Origin: JBBILU01 sp037444775
GTDB lineage: Bacteria > Patescibacteriota > Gracilibacteria > BD1-5 > UBA6164
Direction: 5' to 3'
Assembly (NCBI GenBank): GCA_037444775.1
Contig: JBBILU010000027.1
Location: forward strand, 1 to 13,348
DNA: 13,348 nt
The position numbers and the translations under genes are program-made. The notes under the pieces were generated by a model. The model did not search any database. It was not told where the DNA came from and saw only the letters and a list, made by a program, of their open reading frames with translations. Below are positions 1 to 8,198 of the stretch, piece by piece; position 1 is the stretch's first letter, and every line of letters begins with the position of its first letter.

Positions 1-2
1 GA

Positions 3-227
3 AAAAAGTCTCCTTTAGCAATAGTAAAGGAAGACTGGAAAAGTGAAATAGAAAAATGAGAGATAAAAATAGAACTTTTGGAAAAATATGCTGGAGCTTA
101 TGATGTTTCAAAAGCCTATTCTCTTGTTAGAATAAGGGATTATAGCAGTATTTTGAATGCTTATACTTTACTTTTGGAAAATAAATTTGATTTAGCTGTT
201 AATTTTACTAAACTCATTTTTAGATAA
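3..227 (+). CDS. 3' end of an unrecognised protein gene (partial, 5' end outside the window)
   Basis: An open frame enters from the left edge and ends at TAA 225-227, giving the last 74 residues of a protein. One TGA at 57-59 is read as Gly. The tail is mixed helical and ends in N-F-T-K-L-I-F-R. I do not recognise the family. A mobile-element or multicopy-gene origin is possible because the last 174 bp of this region are repeated at the right edge of the window, but no transposase motif is visible in the part present. The gene lies convergent to the minus-strand block that ends near 281. A hairpin at 257-302 follows about 30 bp after the stop. Confidence 0.6.
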
Positions 228-255
228 TTATTTAGAATAATTTTATGAGTTTTTA
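82..255 (+). repeat. Left copy of a 174-bp direct repeat (gene 3' end plus flank)
   Basis: Bases 82-255 match 13175-13348 with only two differences, both at 237-238 (AT here, GC in the other copy), after the stop codon. The repeat covers the last 48 codons of the left-edge gene and 28 bp beyond. Homology starts abruptly inside the coding frame. Here it is preceded by an open frame; in the right copy it is preceded by a different sequence with an in-frame TAA. The true length is unknown because the right copy is cut by the window edge. Confidence 0.9.
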
Positions 256-256
256 A

Positions 257-302
257 GTCCAAGTTTTGAATCTAACAAAACTAGTTGGATTTGAAACGGG
301 AC
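257..302 (+). other. Long inverted repeat / hairpin between convergent genes
   Basis: Arms 263-276 and 284-297 pair over 14 bp in a plus-strand RNA, with three G-U wobbles and a 7-nt loop. An outer GTCC/GGAC pairing (257-260 with 299-302) extends the stem. On the minus strand the same wobbles become C-A mismatches, so plus-strand transcription fits better, following the gene that stops at 227. No U-run follows, so it is not a classical intrinsic terminator. It could be a 3'-end processing or pausing structure, or part of the repeat. Confidence 0.45.
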
Positions 303-376
303 GATAAATAAATCTCCTTCTCCAAAACTGCCTTAATTCTCCTCATGCCTCTAGAACTTGCTTCTTCTTTTTGAAT
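281..376 (-). pseudogene. Diverged remnant of an alaS 3' end
   Basis: Read on the minus strand, the frame directly after the TAG of the 270-aa gene continues as I-Q-K-E-E-A-S-S-R-G-M-R-R-I-K-A-V-L-E-K, then 12 unrelated residues, then TAG (281-283). Bases 317-370 correspond to the last 18 codons of the intact alaS (1231-1284). Seventeen of 18 amino acids are identical, but 10 of 54 bases differ, nearly all synonymous. That pattern implies the remnant diverged while still part of a functional alaS rather than by decay after a recent local duplication. There is no start codon and no upstream alaS sequence, so it cannot be functional alone. Confidence 0.75.
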
Positions 377-1189
377 CTACAACCTAACCCCTAATAATAA
401 ATATGCCAAAACTATAATTACTAAAAATATAATAATTGGAATAATAAGCTTTTTACTTGCTTTTCATTTAGTCAAAAACCTTATCAAAAAATACAGTATA
501 AATCCATAAATCACAAAAACTAAAACTTGTAAAATTAGTCAGATTCAAATATATTCTTCTCACTTTCATTGAATAAATTGATCTATGAAATATGCTCAAC
601 TGATATAATAAACAATACTAGAATTTGAAGAATAAACAACACTAGAAGTTAAAGAATTTTTATCAAATGGAACTCCAACATCAATAAAATAAGCTACTTG
701 ATATAATAAATCTTTCTTGTCCATTACATCATCTGACTTATAATTTCAACATTGCCACAAAGATTTTCACCAATCTTTAAAATTTCATTGAGTGTCTACT
801 ATATCTAATTCTTCATTTTTTTTCCTTATCAATTTTCCTATTTGATACACTGCAAAATAATCTTCATAATTTCAATTATTATAATTTGAAATCATAATAA
901 CTTGGTCTCATTTTTTATACTTATTTACATCAAAGTCCACATCATTATTATCACTATGAAGAAAATAATATTTCCCAATTTCTCAATAATTATCTAAAGG
1001 TTTTTTTACATCAGATACTTTTATAAATTGTATATTTCTTCATTCTCTAAAGCTTTTATCTGGATGAACTCTATTTTCTACTCACTCAAAAGTTCAAATA
1101 AGAAGTTCATTTGGAAAAAATGGCATACAAGCAAAACTTGTTTGAAAAAAAGAGAAAAATAAGATTACTAATAGAATTACTTTTTTCAT
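377..1189 (-). CDS. Exported protein with two C-terminal membrane segments, function unknown
   Basis: 270 aa, ATG at 1187-1189, TAG at 377-379, with TGA read as Gly throughout. The N-terminus (M-K-K-V-I-L-L-V-I-L-F-F) is a signal peptide with likely cleavage after S-F-A. A Cys follows at once, but the preceding residues are a poor lipobox, so lipidation is uncertain. A polar domain of about 190 residues follows, rich in Asp, Asn, Tyr and Lys, then two hydrophobic helices at about 214-236 and 248-267 separated by a short basic loop (G-K-A-S-K-K). The likely topology is an extracytoplasmic domain with a C-terminal helical hairpin in the membrane. It begins 38 bp after the alaS stop and is probably co-transcribed. 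A 12-bp sequence (AAAAAAGTAATT) occurs as a direct repeat on both sides of the ATG. Family not recognised. Confidence 0.75.
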
Positions 1190-1227
1190 AATTACTTTTT
1201 TAAAAATTAAAATATTATCCAACTTTA

Positions 1228-3213
1228 TTACTTTTCCAAAACTGCTTTAATTCTTCTTACTCCTCTACTACTAGCCTCTTCTTTCACTATTCTAAACTTT
1301 CAAATATTTTCTGAATTTTCAATATGTGGTCATCAACAAAGCTCTCTACTATAAACAACTCAATTTTCTCAAAACATAGAATACACTTTTACTACTTCTG
1401 GATACTTTTCCCAAAAACTTCATTCAACTCAAGATTCCAAAGCTTCTTGTTTTGGCATTTCTGTCATAGTTATTTGAAGTCAAGAAGAAAGAGCTTCATT
1501 TACATAATCTTCAACTTTTTTCAAAATTTCATCACTTACTTTTTCTTCATTATTAAAATCAAACCTTAGTCTTTCAGCTGTAATATTGCTTCATTTTTGG
1601 TGAACATGTTCTCACAAATATTTTCTAAGACCAGCAAGCATCAAGTGAGTTGCTGAATGCAAAGCTGTTGTTGCTTCACTAGCATCAGCTAAACCTCACT
1701 TAAATTTTTGTTCACTTCCAGCTCTTGATAAATTTTTGTGTTCTTCAAAAGCCATATTAAATCATTCTACATCTACTTGTAATCATTTTTCTTCTGCTAA
1801 TTCCAAAGTCATTTCAAGAGGAAAACCATAAGTGTCATACAGTTTAAAAGCTTCCTTTCAAGAAATTTCTTGTGCTATTCCCTCTCCTCTAAGGAGAGGG
1901 GTAGGGTGAAGTTGTGCTGATGGGCTAATAAGTTTCTCAAATTCTTTCAACCCTTTTTCCAAAGTAAAAAGAAATTGTTTTTCTTCAGCTTCTATTTCTG
2001 AAATAATCATATCTTTTTTCTCCAGTAATTCTGTATAATGATGTGCATATTCAGCAATAACTACTTCAGCAACTTTAGCTGAAAGTCCTCAATGGATTCA
2101 CAAATCTCTTGCAAATCTTATAGCTCTTCTCAAAAGTCTTCTAGTAAAATATCATTGATCTTTGTTTGATGGAAAAGCTCAGTCTGAAATCAAAAAAGTT
2201 GCAGCTCTTAGGTGATCCATAATTACTCTAAAAGCTTTAGTTTCTTTTTCATTTTCTCCATATTTTTTCCCAGAAAGTTCTTCAATTTTTGTTCTAATAG
2301 AATCAAAAACATCTCACAAAAAAACATCTGGATCATCATTGAGAGCCACAACTATTCTTTCCAAACCTCCACCAAAATCAATATTTTTGTGAGCTAATTC
2401 CTCAAATCAAGAATCAGTTTTTTTGAATTGCATAAATACATTGTTGGCAAATTCAAGAAATCTTCCACAATCACAAGCAGGATGACAGTGTTCATCTTGT
2501 TCTCTATATTTTCAAGATTTTTTTCTTTCTTCCAACCATTTTTCATGAAGTCCTAAATGTTCTCCAAAATCCCAAAACATTTCTGAATCAGGTCCTCCAG
2601 GTTCTCCAACTGGCATATTTTCTGGAACTCCAGCTCTTGACCACCAATTTTCTTTTTCATTATAATAAAATATTTTTCCTCACTGAGTTCATTTTTCTTC
2701 AGCCATATTTACAGCTTTTGCTTCAAGTCAAACACTTTTAAATTGTTCTTGCCACAAAGCAACTGCTTCATCATCTTGAGCAATTCCAACTTCAGAATTT
2801 CCTCTATACACACTTACATAAACTCTTTTTGGATCAAGTCATAATTCTTTGATATAAAATTCAAAAATCCATTCTATTTGTTCTTTTTTAAAATAATCTC
2901 ATAAAGACCAATTTCAAAGCATTTCAAAAAAAGTAGTGTGTCTGTTATCTCAAATATCATCAATATCACCACTTCTAAAACTTTTTTGAGAATCACAAAT
3001 TCTTGTCCCAAGAGGATGTTTTTCTCAAAGTAAATAAGGAACCATAGGTTGCATTCCAGATCCAGTAAACAAAGTTGTTGGATCATTTTCAGGAATTAAA
3101 GAGCTTGAAGGAACTATTTTGTGTCCTTTGCTTTCCATAAAAGACAAATATTTTTGTCTAATTTCTTGAGCTGTAATTTTTTTTACCCCAAGAGTGCTTG
3201 TTTCACTGTGCAT
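1228..3213 (-). CDS. alaS: Alanyl-tRNA synthetase, short form lacking the C-Ala domain
   Basis: 661 aa, ATG at 3211-3213, TAA at 1228-1230. It charges tRNA-Ala and clears mischarged Ser/Gly. The catalytic core is clear: the N-terminal start with T-G-S-G-M-Q-P, motif 2 around residues 85-105 (H-T-T-F-F-E-M-L-G-N-W), and motif 3 G-G-G-L-E-R near residue 280. The editing (SAD) domain has H-S-A-T-H (H519, H523) and C-G-G-P-H (C626, H630), so all four metal-site residues are present. The usual Thr of CGGTH is Pro. The protein ends right after the SAD domain (G-V-R-R-I-K-A-V-L-E-K), so the DHHA1/C-Ala domain is missing; typical bacterial AlaRS has about 870 residues. A palindromic repeat inserts about 11 residues (435-445) in a variable loop before L-Y-D-T-Y-G-F-P. 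It starts 10 bp after the broken HEPN gene and has no Shine-Dalgarno. Confidence 0.97.
1877..1913 (-). repeat. Palindromic repeat inserted in frame in alaS
   Basis: Core CCCTCTCCT/AGGAGAGGG (1880-1900) forms a 9-bp hairpin with a 3-nt loop. A flanking arm (minus-strand ACTTCACCC) matches two copies in dnaE at 8865-8902 and 8919-8956. It adds L-H-P-T-P-L-L-R-G-E-G to AlaRS without shifting the frame, between two well-conserved blocks. From memory, closely similar CCTCACCCC...CCTCTCC...GGAGAGGGG elements are dispersed in many bacterial genomes; I could not check this. Confidence 0.8.
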
Positions 3214-3223
3214 AATTTTTTTG

Positions 3224-3628
3224 TTATTTAATATATTTTTCTTTCAATTTTTGAACCATATCATAAATTTTTTTATGATGAGCTTTTATGAATTCAAAGT
3301 TATCTTCACTGCAATATTAGCTATAAATATGACTCATTTGATTTCTAATATCAACAAATTCTTCCCATAAATCTAAATCATCTATGAATCACAATTTGTA
3401 AGACTCTCTTATAACTTCCCTTGGTGCAGAAACTACATCAAGTTTCATATAATCTAAAATTTTTTTAAGAGTTTTCCAAGAAAGTTCAACATTATATTCA
3501 AATCTTTGAATAACCCCATCTCTTTCAAGTTCATTTAATAAATTTACATCTTTTTCAAAAATACTTTCTAATGTTTTATTTGCCTTTTCTAAAAGCAGAA
3601 TTTGTTTTTATAGTCTTATTAATTCCAT
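3224..3628 (-). pseudogene. HEPN-domain toxin of an MNT/HEPN pair (HI0074-like), interrupted by two in-frame TAA codons
   Basis: The frame starts at ATG 3626-3628, overlapping the last codons of the MNT gene as usual for these pairs, and ends at TAA 3224-3226. It covers 134 codons, close to full length for the nucleotidyltransferase substrate-binding family. The family pattern is recognisable: R-D-G-V-I-Q-R-F-E-Y, E-L-S-W-K-T-L, A-P-R-E-V-I-R-E, and the RNase motif R-x4-H-x-Y (R95, H100, Y102). TAA interrupts codon 7 (3608-3610) and codon 104 (3317-3319), but the frame is otherwise undamaged, so both are simple nonsense changes. Initiation at a non-ATG codon after the first TAA could still give a truncated product of about 96 residues that ends one residue after the R-x4-H-x-Y motif. 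Inactivation is the simplest reading. Confidence 0.8.
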
Positions 3629-3909
3629 AATATAATTTTTTTAAGAGCTAAATCTTTGAAATCCTCATTTGCAACAGAAAAATCAACAAGATCAACCAAA
3701 TATGGTAATTCATTAAGTTTTCTTTTTAATTTCAAATAAGTCCTATATTCTAGCTTCTGTTCTCATTTTATTCAAATATCATAATCTGAATTATATTTAA
3801 AATCTCCTCTGGCTCGGCTTCAGAAAAGAAAAACTTTGTACTTATCTTTATCAATCAAAGAAAAAATTACTTTTTTCATAGATTCTTCTGGAAAAATTTT
3901 ATTTTTCAT
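3619..3909 (-). CDS. MNT-type minimal nucleotidyltransferase (antitoxin of MNT/HEPN pair)
   Basis: 96 aa, ATG at 3907-3909, TAA at 3619-3621. It carries the Pol-beta-type nucleotidyltransferase signature F-G-S-R-A-R-G at residues 29-35 and S-D-Y-D at 41-44, which provides two metal-binding Asp residues. A third acidic position is in L-V-D-L-V-D (D73 or D76). The first Gly of the motif is encoded by TGA. In characterised MNT/HEPN modules the MNT protein adenylylates the Tyr of the HEPN R-x4-6-H-x-Y motif and so silences the RNase; that role here is inferred. Its 3' end overlaps the start of the HEPN frame by 10 bp. Unlike its partner, the MNT frame is intact. A second in-frame ATG at codon 11 is an alternative start. 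Confidence 0.88.
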
Positions 3910-4011
3910 AATACAAAAATTATTATGTACTCAAATAAATTGTTTTTTTATTCTAAATAAACTATTTTAATTTCTTCTTATCTCATCACTCTAAATAATT
4001 TTGCTTAGTAA

Positions 4012-4770
4012 TTACTTTTTCTCATGATTTACTTTCAAGCTCCTTTCTGGCATTTCAAGCAATACTTTACTTGCTTGTTTACATTCATTGAATCATTTAA
4101 GATTTTTATTTTTCATTATTTTTGTTGTAGAGGCTTCTGCTAACATATTAAATATTAATTCCAAGTCTGTCATATGATCTCTTAGGTTTTCTTTTTTTAA
4201 TCATTTGAAATTCTTATATTCACTTGGAGTCATTCAAAAAGTTGCTTTGCTTATTTCTGCTGTTAAAATTGCATATTCTGTTCAAATTTGAACTCATCTA
4301 TCTTTCCATTCATCAGTTAAATCTTGCCTTACTGCAATACTTCTTGATCTTTTATCTATCCAATCTTTTGTATATCATTTTTGTTCATATAATTCCTTCA
4401 TTCTATCCATTGATAATTCTGGATTTTCTATTTCATCTATTCTTTCTTTTCAAACTTGTGCTAACCACATTTTAAATGGTTCAGCTTTTTTACTTGGTAT
4501 TGATTGAATTAACCTAAAAGCATTTTTTGTATTCACACAATCTGTTAGCCTCATTTTTCAGTCTGATGCTTTCATTTTCAACTGTACCCAAATTGGGGAC
4601 AGTTCAATATTTATAAATTCACGAGTCTTTATTTTTCCCCAATATTGTCTTGGTGTTGGGCTTCATGTCAATACTTCAATTATATCAATAACTGAAAAAT
4701 ACCGTTCATTTTCATGAATAATTTTTCTAATTTCTTTTTGTTCGAAAATAGCTAATTTTGTTATATGCAT
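4012..4770 (-). CDS. BRO-N family (phage antirepressor-like) DNA-binding protein
   Basis: 252 aa, ATG at 4768-4770, TAA at 4012-4014. The N-terminal half resembles Bro-N domains: I-A/V-D-type core Y-F-S-V-I-D-I-I-E-V-L-T, then P-R-Q-Y-W, K-M-R-L-T-D-C-V-N-T, and F-R-L-I-Q-S-I-P-S-K-K-A-E-P-F-K. The C-terminal half follows the bacterial family with K-G-Y-T-K-D-W-I, E-Y-A-I-L-T-A-E-I-S-K-A, and N-L-R-D-H-M-T-D-L-E-L. Several family-conserved Gly positions are TGA. BRO-N proteins were first known from phages and large DNA viruses, but chromosomal copies are common in small-genome bacteria, where the role is unclear. It begins 39 bp after the 381-aa gene and lies 102 bp upstream of the MNT gene. 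No other phage genes are nearby. Confidence 0.85.
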
Positions 4771-4809
4771 TTTAAAAATATTAATTTTTAATATACTATA
4801 GTTCATTTT

Positions 4810-5955
4810 TTATTCTTCTCCATATCTTCCCATTTTGTAGTCAAATCTTCAAGTTTCTCTGTCTAGTTTATAAATAATTCCATAATCTCCATATTGTTGA
4901 AAATCTGTTGGCAAAAATTTTATAAATCATTTATCAAAAAGTTCTTTTGCTGAAAGAGCATCAAATCAAAATTTCTTTTTATAAACTTCGTTTGCATCTT
5001 CAACATATTTCATATTAAGCTCACGAATAGCTTTGTTAAGATAATTTACACATTTAGTGTCAGCTAAAATTTCTGTTTCTTTTTTTCCATCAAATTTTGG
5101 AAAAATCTTGTTTCTTTGTTTCTCTATCTCAGAAACCGTATTTGCATTTAAAACAAGTTTTCAGCTTAATCAGAATTTTTGTAAATCTGTTGCAAAAGCC
5201 AAACATTGTTTATCATTATCAGTTGAAGAAGTACTTGCCATATTCAAAAACATATAAAAAGATTTTTCTCTATCTCATCACTTTCAACTCATTATAACTG
5301 ACATTATTTTGGCTCATTCAAGAGAATCACTATTTGCACTTGTTAATTTATAATACTGAGAAGATGTTAGTGGATCTTTTTTGTAATAAAAATAAATAAA
5401 TGCTAAATTAAATGGAATTTGATAAGATTTACAAGGATCTTTATATTTTTCTTCTGTCCAAACTTTTTGTAAATTATCTTCTTTCATAATCAGCTCTACT
5501 TTTTTTTCATCACAAAAGTTTTTTATTCATTTTAATCATAATTCAATTCATTCGTTTATATGTTTTTCTTGTCACTTTTTATCTAAATTTTCATATCTTT
5601 CATTATAACTTGGCAAAAGAAGTTGTCATATTATATATGGATGTTCAAAATATGGATTTAACTCTGTTATTAAGTCAAGTATTGCAAAAAGATATTTTTT
5701 GTATTCAGAGCTAATTGCATTTCATCAAATATATTGAATTGCTTGAAGCCAATATAAATCAGCTCGGAAATTTTTGAATCACATTGCTGTGTATTTAGCT
5801 GTTTCTTTTGTTGGCAATAATTCTGGATGGCTTACAAAAATTTCTTTTATTTCTAAATGTTTTTTATAATTTACTTCACTCATTTTATGAAATCCATAAA
5901 GAGAAATTCAAAGAAATAATATAAAAAATATTTTGAATCCTAACTTTTTTTTCAT
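4810..5955 (-). CDS. Membrane-anchored TPR-like helical protein, function unknown
   Basis: 381 aa, ATG at 5953-5955, TAA at 4810-4812. Residues 1-24 are K-K-K followed by a hydrophobic stretch (F-K-I-F-F-I-L-F-L-G), a signal anchor or uncleaved signal peptide. The rest is soluble and mostly helical. The section with A-D-L-Y-W-L-Q-A-I-Q-Y and L-D-L-I-T-E-L-N-P-Y-F-E resembles TPR-like proteins seen in several bacteria in which a helical repeat starts with a W-x-x-x-I-Q-Y helix. I infer a scaffold or envelope-complex role only from that resemblance. It is the first gene of the minus-strand block, reading away from the divergent tRNA-Lys gene. Upstream DNA at 5956-6170 is very AT-rich, with a possible TATAAA at 5992-5997. 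Confidence 0.8.
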
Positions 5956-6128
5956 CTAAATTTTTTTTAATAAATAATAAAATAATTTCTCTTTATAGTA
6001 AAGAATTTTGTTATAAAATCAATATTTTCTGTTTATTTGAAATAATCTTTTTATTATCAATATAAATTAACTATTTTTAGATAAAATTTATAGCTGAATT
6101 AAGCAAATATACAAATTTTTAAAAAAAA

Positions 6129-6155
6129 TTGCATATTACAAAAAATCTATATAAT
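6129..6155 (+). promoter_or_regulatory. Putative promoter of the tRNA-Lys gene
   Basis: TTGCAT at 6129-6134 and a perfect TATAAT at 6150-6155 stand upstream of the mature tRNA 5' end at 6171. The 15-bp spacer is short. A transcript would start near 6162, leaving a leader of about 8-9 nt for RNase P. In DNA this AT-rich the -10 alone is weak evidence; its position is the main support. Confidence 0.45.
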
Positions 6156-6170
6156 CTTTCTGTTTTATTA

Positions 6171-6246
6171 GGATTGATAGCTCAGTTGGTAGAGCAGGTC
6201 CCTCTTAAGGACAAGGTCGCGGGTTCGAGCCCCGCTCGATCCACCA
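6171..6246 (+). tRNA. tRNA-Lys, anticodon CTT
   Basis: A complete 76-nt cloverleaf with the 3' CCA encoded (6244-6246). The acceptor stem 6171-6177/6236-6242 pairs fully with one G-T wobble. The D-stem is GCTC/GAGC, the anticodon is CTT at 6204-6206 in loop CTCTTAA, the T-stem is GCGGG/CCCGC, and the discriminator is A. The outermost anticodon-stem pair (6197 G with 6213 A) is a mismatch. It is much more GC-rich than its surroundings, as expected for tRNA in an AT-rich genome. It reads AAG lysine codons. It is followed by a terminator hairpin and is transcribed divergently from the 381-aa gene. Confidence 0.97.
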
Positions 6247-6312
6247 AGAATTATTTTTAAAACTCAATATTTAATTTTTAGATAATTTTTTGCAAATAAA
6301 ATATTATTTACT

Positions 6313-6346
6313 AAAATAAAAGTACTTTTAAAAGTGCTTTTATTTT
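6313..6346 (+). terminator. Intrinsic terminator after tRNA-Lys
   Basis: Inverted repeat AAAATAAAAGTACTTTT / AAAAGTGCTTTTATTTT, a 17-bp stem with one wobble, folding around a TTTTAAAA centre and followed by more T. It sits 66 bp after the tRNA and only 13 bp before the start codon of the next gene, so the 601-aa gene probably needs either its own promoter or read-through. Confidence 0.65.
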
Positions 6347-6359
6347 TAACTATTTTTAT

Positions 6360-8165
6360 ATGAATAAACTAAAAAAACTGTTATCAGTTTTGATTTTGTG
6401 AAGTTTTTTGTTATGGAATACTAACTCGGCTTCTGCTTTAGTTATGGCCAAAGGTATAGATTTAGGAACTTCTTATTTTGATTATTGAATTTATTCATCT
6501 AGTGAATATGAAAATGAAATTTTGAAACTTAACTCTTGAAAAATTTTGATTTCAAGAATTAATACTTTAATGAGCAAAGCAGAAAAAAATCAGAAACTTT
6601 TAGATAGCTTAGATTCAAAATTAGCTAAAGTTTCAGATAAATATAATTATTATGAGTTATCTGAAAAAGAAAAACAAATGTTTCTTATTATTAATTACAT
6701 TAGAGCTAAAATTAAAGATTCAAAATTAGCTTTGAAGTCTGCTACTTATTTAACGAATATTTCTGAAAGTGATCAAAAAGCTTTAGATGAAAAATTAGTT
6801 AAATTACAATTATCTTTTATTGATAATTTAGAAAAAGCTATTAAAGAAGCTACAAAATATATAAAAGAATATTCTTCTTATGAAGAAAAATGAAATTTTA
6901 AAATGGATATTTTGGTTGATGAAGAAAGTTTATGAAAATTTGATGCAAAATTTAATATAAATAATTATCAAATAAATGTTTCTGAATTTGATAGTCAAAT
7001 AAAATGACATATTGAAGCAATTATAAATGCAGTTCCAAAATGAGAAAAACAAATAAAACTTGAAATAAAAAGTTTTGTAGATTTCATTTCTAAAGACTGA
7101 AATTATTATTTACTTATGAAAAATTTAGAAACAAAAGATGAAGCTTGACTTTATTCTATGTTTATAGAACCAGCAAAAACTTTATTTAAAGATTGAAAAT
7201 ATTTAAAATTTTCTGATAAAGTTTATGCAGATATTTTAACTAAATTAGAAACTATTGACCATAAAACTATTTTTAAAGATTTAAAACAAGATTTTTCAAA
7301 GCCACTTTTCAAAGCCTATAAGAAATCTTGAAATAGATATTATGTTGTTCCAACAAAATATGCTTGTGATAAAGTAAAAGAATTTGCAAATAAATTTGAC
7401 CCAATTAATTGAAAAACTTGTAGCAACTCTCAATATAACGAATTACTTTCTAATTTAAGTGATATTTGAGCTCAATTTTATGTTGATTTATGAAACAATA
7501 CAGTTTTTGGATTTTCTGCAACAAAAGTTAATCAAATTGAAAAAATTTCTGGTGAAATGAATTTCGTTGATACAAGTTTAGAAAAAGTAACTTTTTCAGT
7601 AGTTCCAGATCAAAAACTTTACCCAAAAGATTGAATTAGTTTTGAATATGCAAGGAAAAAATCTATTACTTTAAAAACTATAATTTCAGATCTTTCTCTT
7701 AATTTAAATATGCTAGTAAATTTAAATTCTGATAATTCTTTTTCTAATGTTAATTTAGATTTAACTTCAAAGTTTGCTGACTCAAAAATGAATATATCTA
7801 ATGGAAATATTTCTTGAACTACATCTATAAAAGAAAGATCAAAAGAAGTTTTTAAAATAACTACTTCTTGAAAATATGCTGATAAATATTTGAAACTTGA
7901 TAACAAAATAAATTTTTCTAAAAATCCATTTACAGCTTTAAAACTGCATTCTTCTTCAAAATCAGAAAAACTATCTTGAAATTTTAACTTAGAAATTGAT
8001 CTTAAAGACAACAAAGATAATGTTAGAATGAATATTAATGGAAGTATTTGAACAAAAAAAATTCTTGAAATGAATATCTCAAATGATTGAAAGATTGAAT
8101 TTAAAAATGTAGAAATTAAAGCCCCTGCAGATTCTCAAGTTATTGATATGAATGAAATTTATTAA
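6360..8165 (+). CDS. Secreted protein of unknown function with helical N-terminal and beta-rich C-terminal parts
   Basis: 601 aa, ATG at 6360-6362, TAA at 8163-8165, with many TGA Gly codons. An N-terminal signal peptide (M-N-K-L-K-K-L-L-S-V-L-I-L-G) is followed by probable cleavage after S-A-S-A. Residues about 60-180 are charged and helical, likely coiled coil (K-L-A-K-V-S-D, K-A-I-K-E-A-T-K-Y-I). Residues from about 395 to the end are strand-rich with alternating Asn/Ser/Leu patterns (L-S-L-N-L-N-M-L-V-N-L-N), consistent with a beta-sandwich or solenoid. Two mature-region Cys lie about 30 residues apart (Y-A-C-D, T-C-S-N) and could form a disulfide. Cell-surface or extracellular location is likely; no enzymatic motif is seen. 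It converges on dnaE and shares its terminator. Family not recognised. Confidence 0.82.
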
Positions 8166-8198
8166 AAAAAATTGCACTCAATTGAGTGCAATTTTTTT
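8164..8198. terminator. Bidirectional intrinsic terminator shared by the 601-aa gene and dnaE
   Basis: A perfect palindrome TTGCACTCAA/TTGAGTGCAA (8172-8191) is flanked by A8 on the left and T7 on the right, so it ends in a U-run on either strand. The left A-run begins inside the TAA of the plus-strand gene and the right T-run runs into the TAA of dnaE. Two convergent genes therefore end within the terminator itself. Confidence 0.92.

Noticed and set aside
1228..3213. UGA = Trp (code 4, Mycoplasma-like) as the explanation.
   Set aside because: It would put Trp in C-G-G-P-H and F-G-S-R-A-R-G, where glycine is required; Trp is encoded by TGG at expected places.
3224..3628. TAA also being recoded as an amino acid, given the two TAA codons in the HEPN frame.
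   Set aside because: No TAA occurs inside alaS, dnaE or other long genes, and TAA ends them at the expected lengths.
7619..8014. A 131-codon minus-strand open frame opposite the 601-aa gene.
   Set aside because: It is a shadow of the plus-strand gene: that frame has a signal peptide, continuous coding pattern and a proper terminator, while the antisense frame matches nothing.
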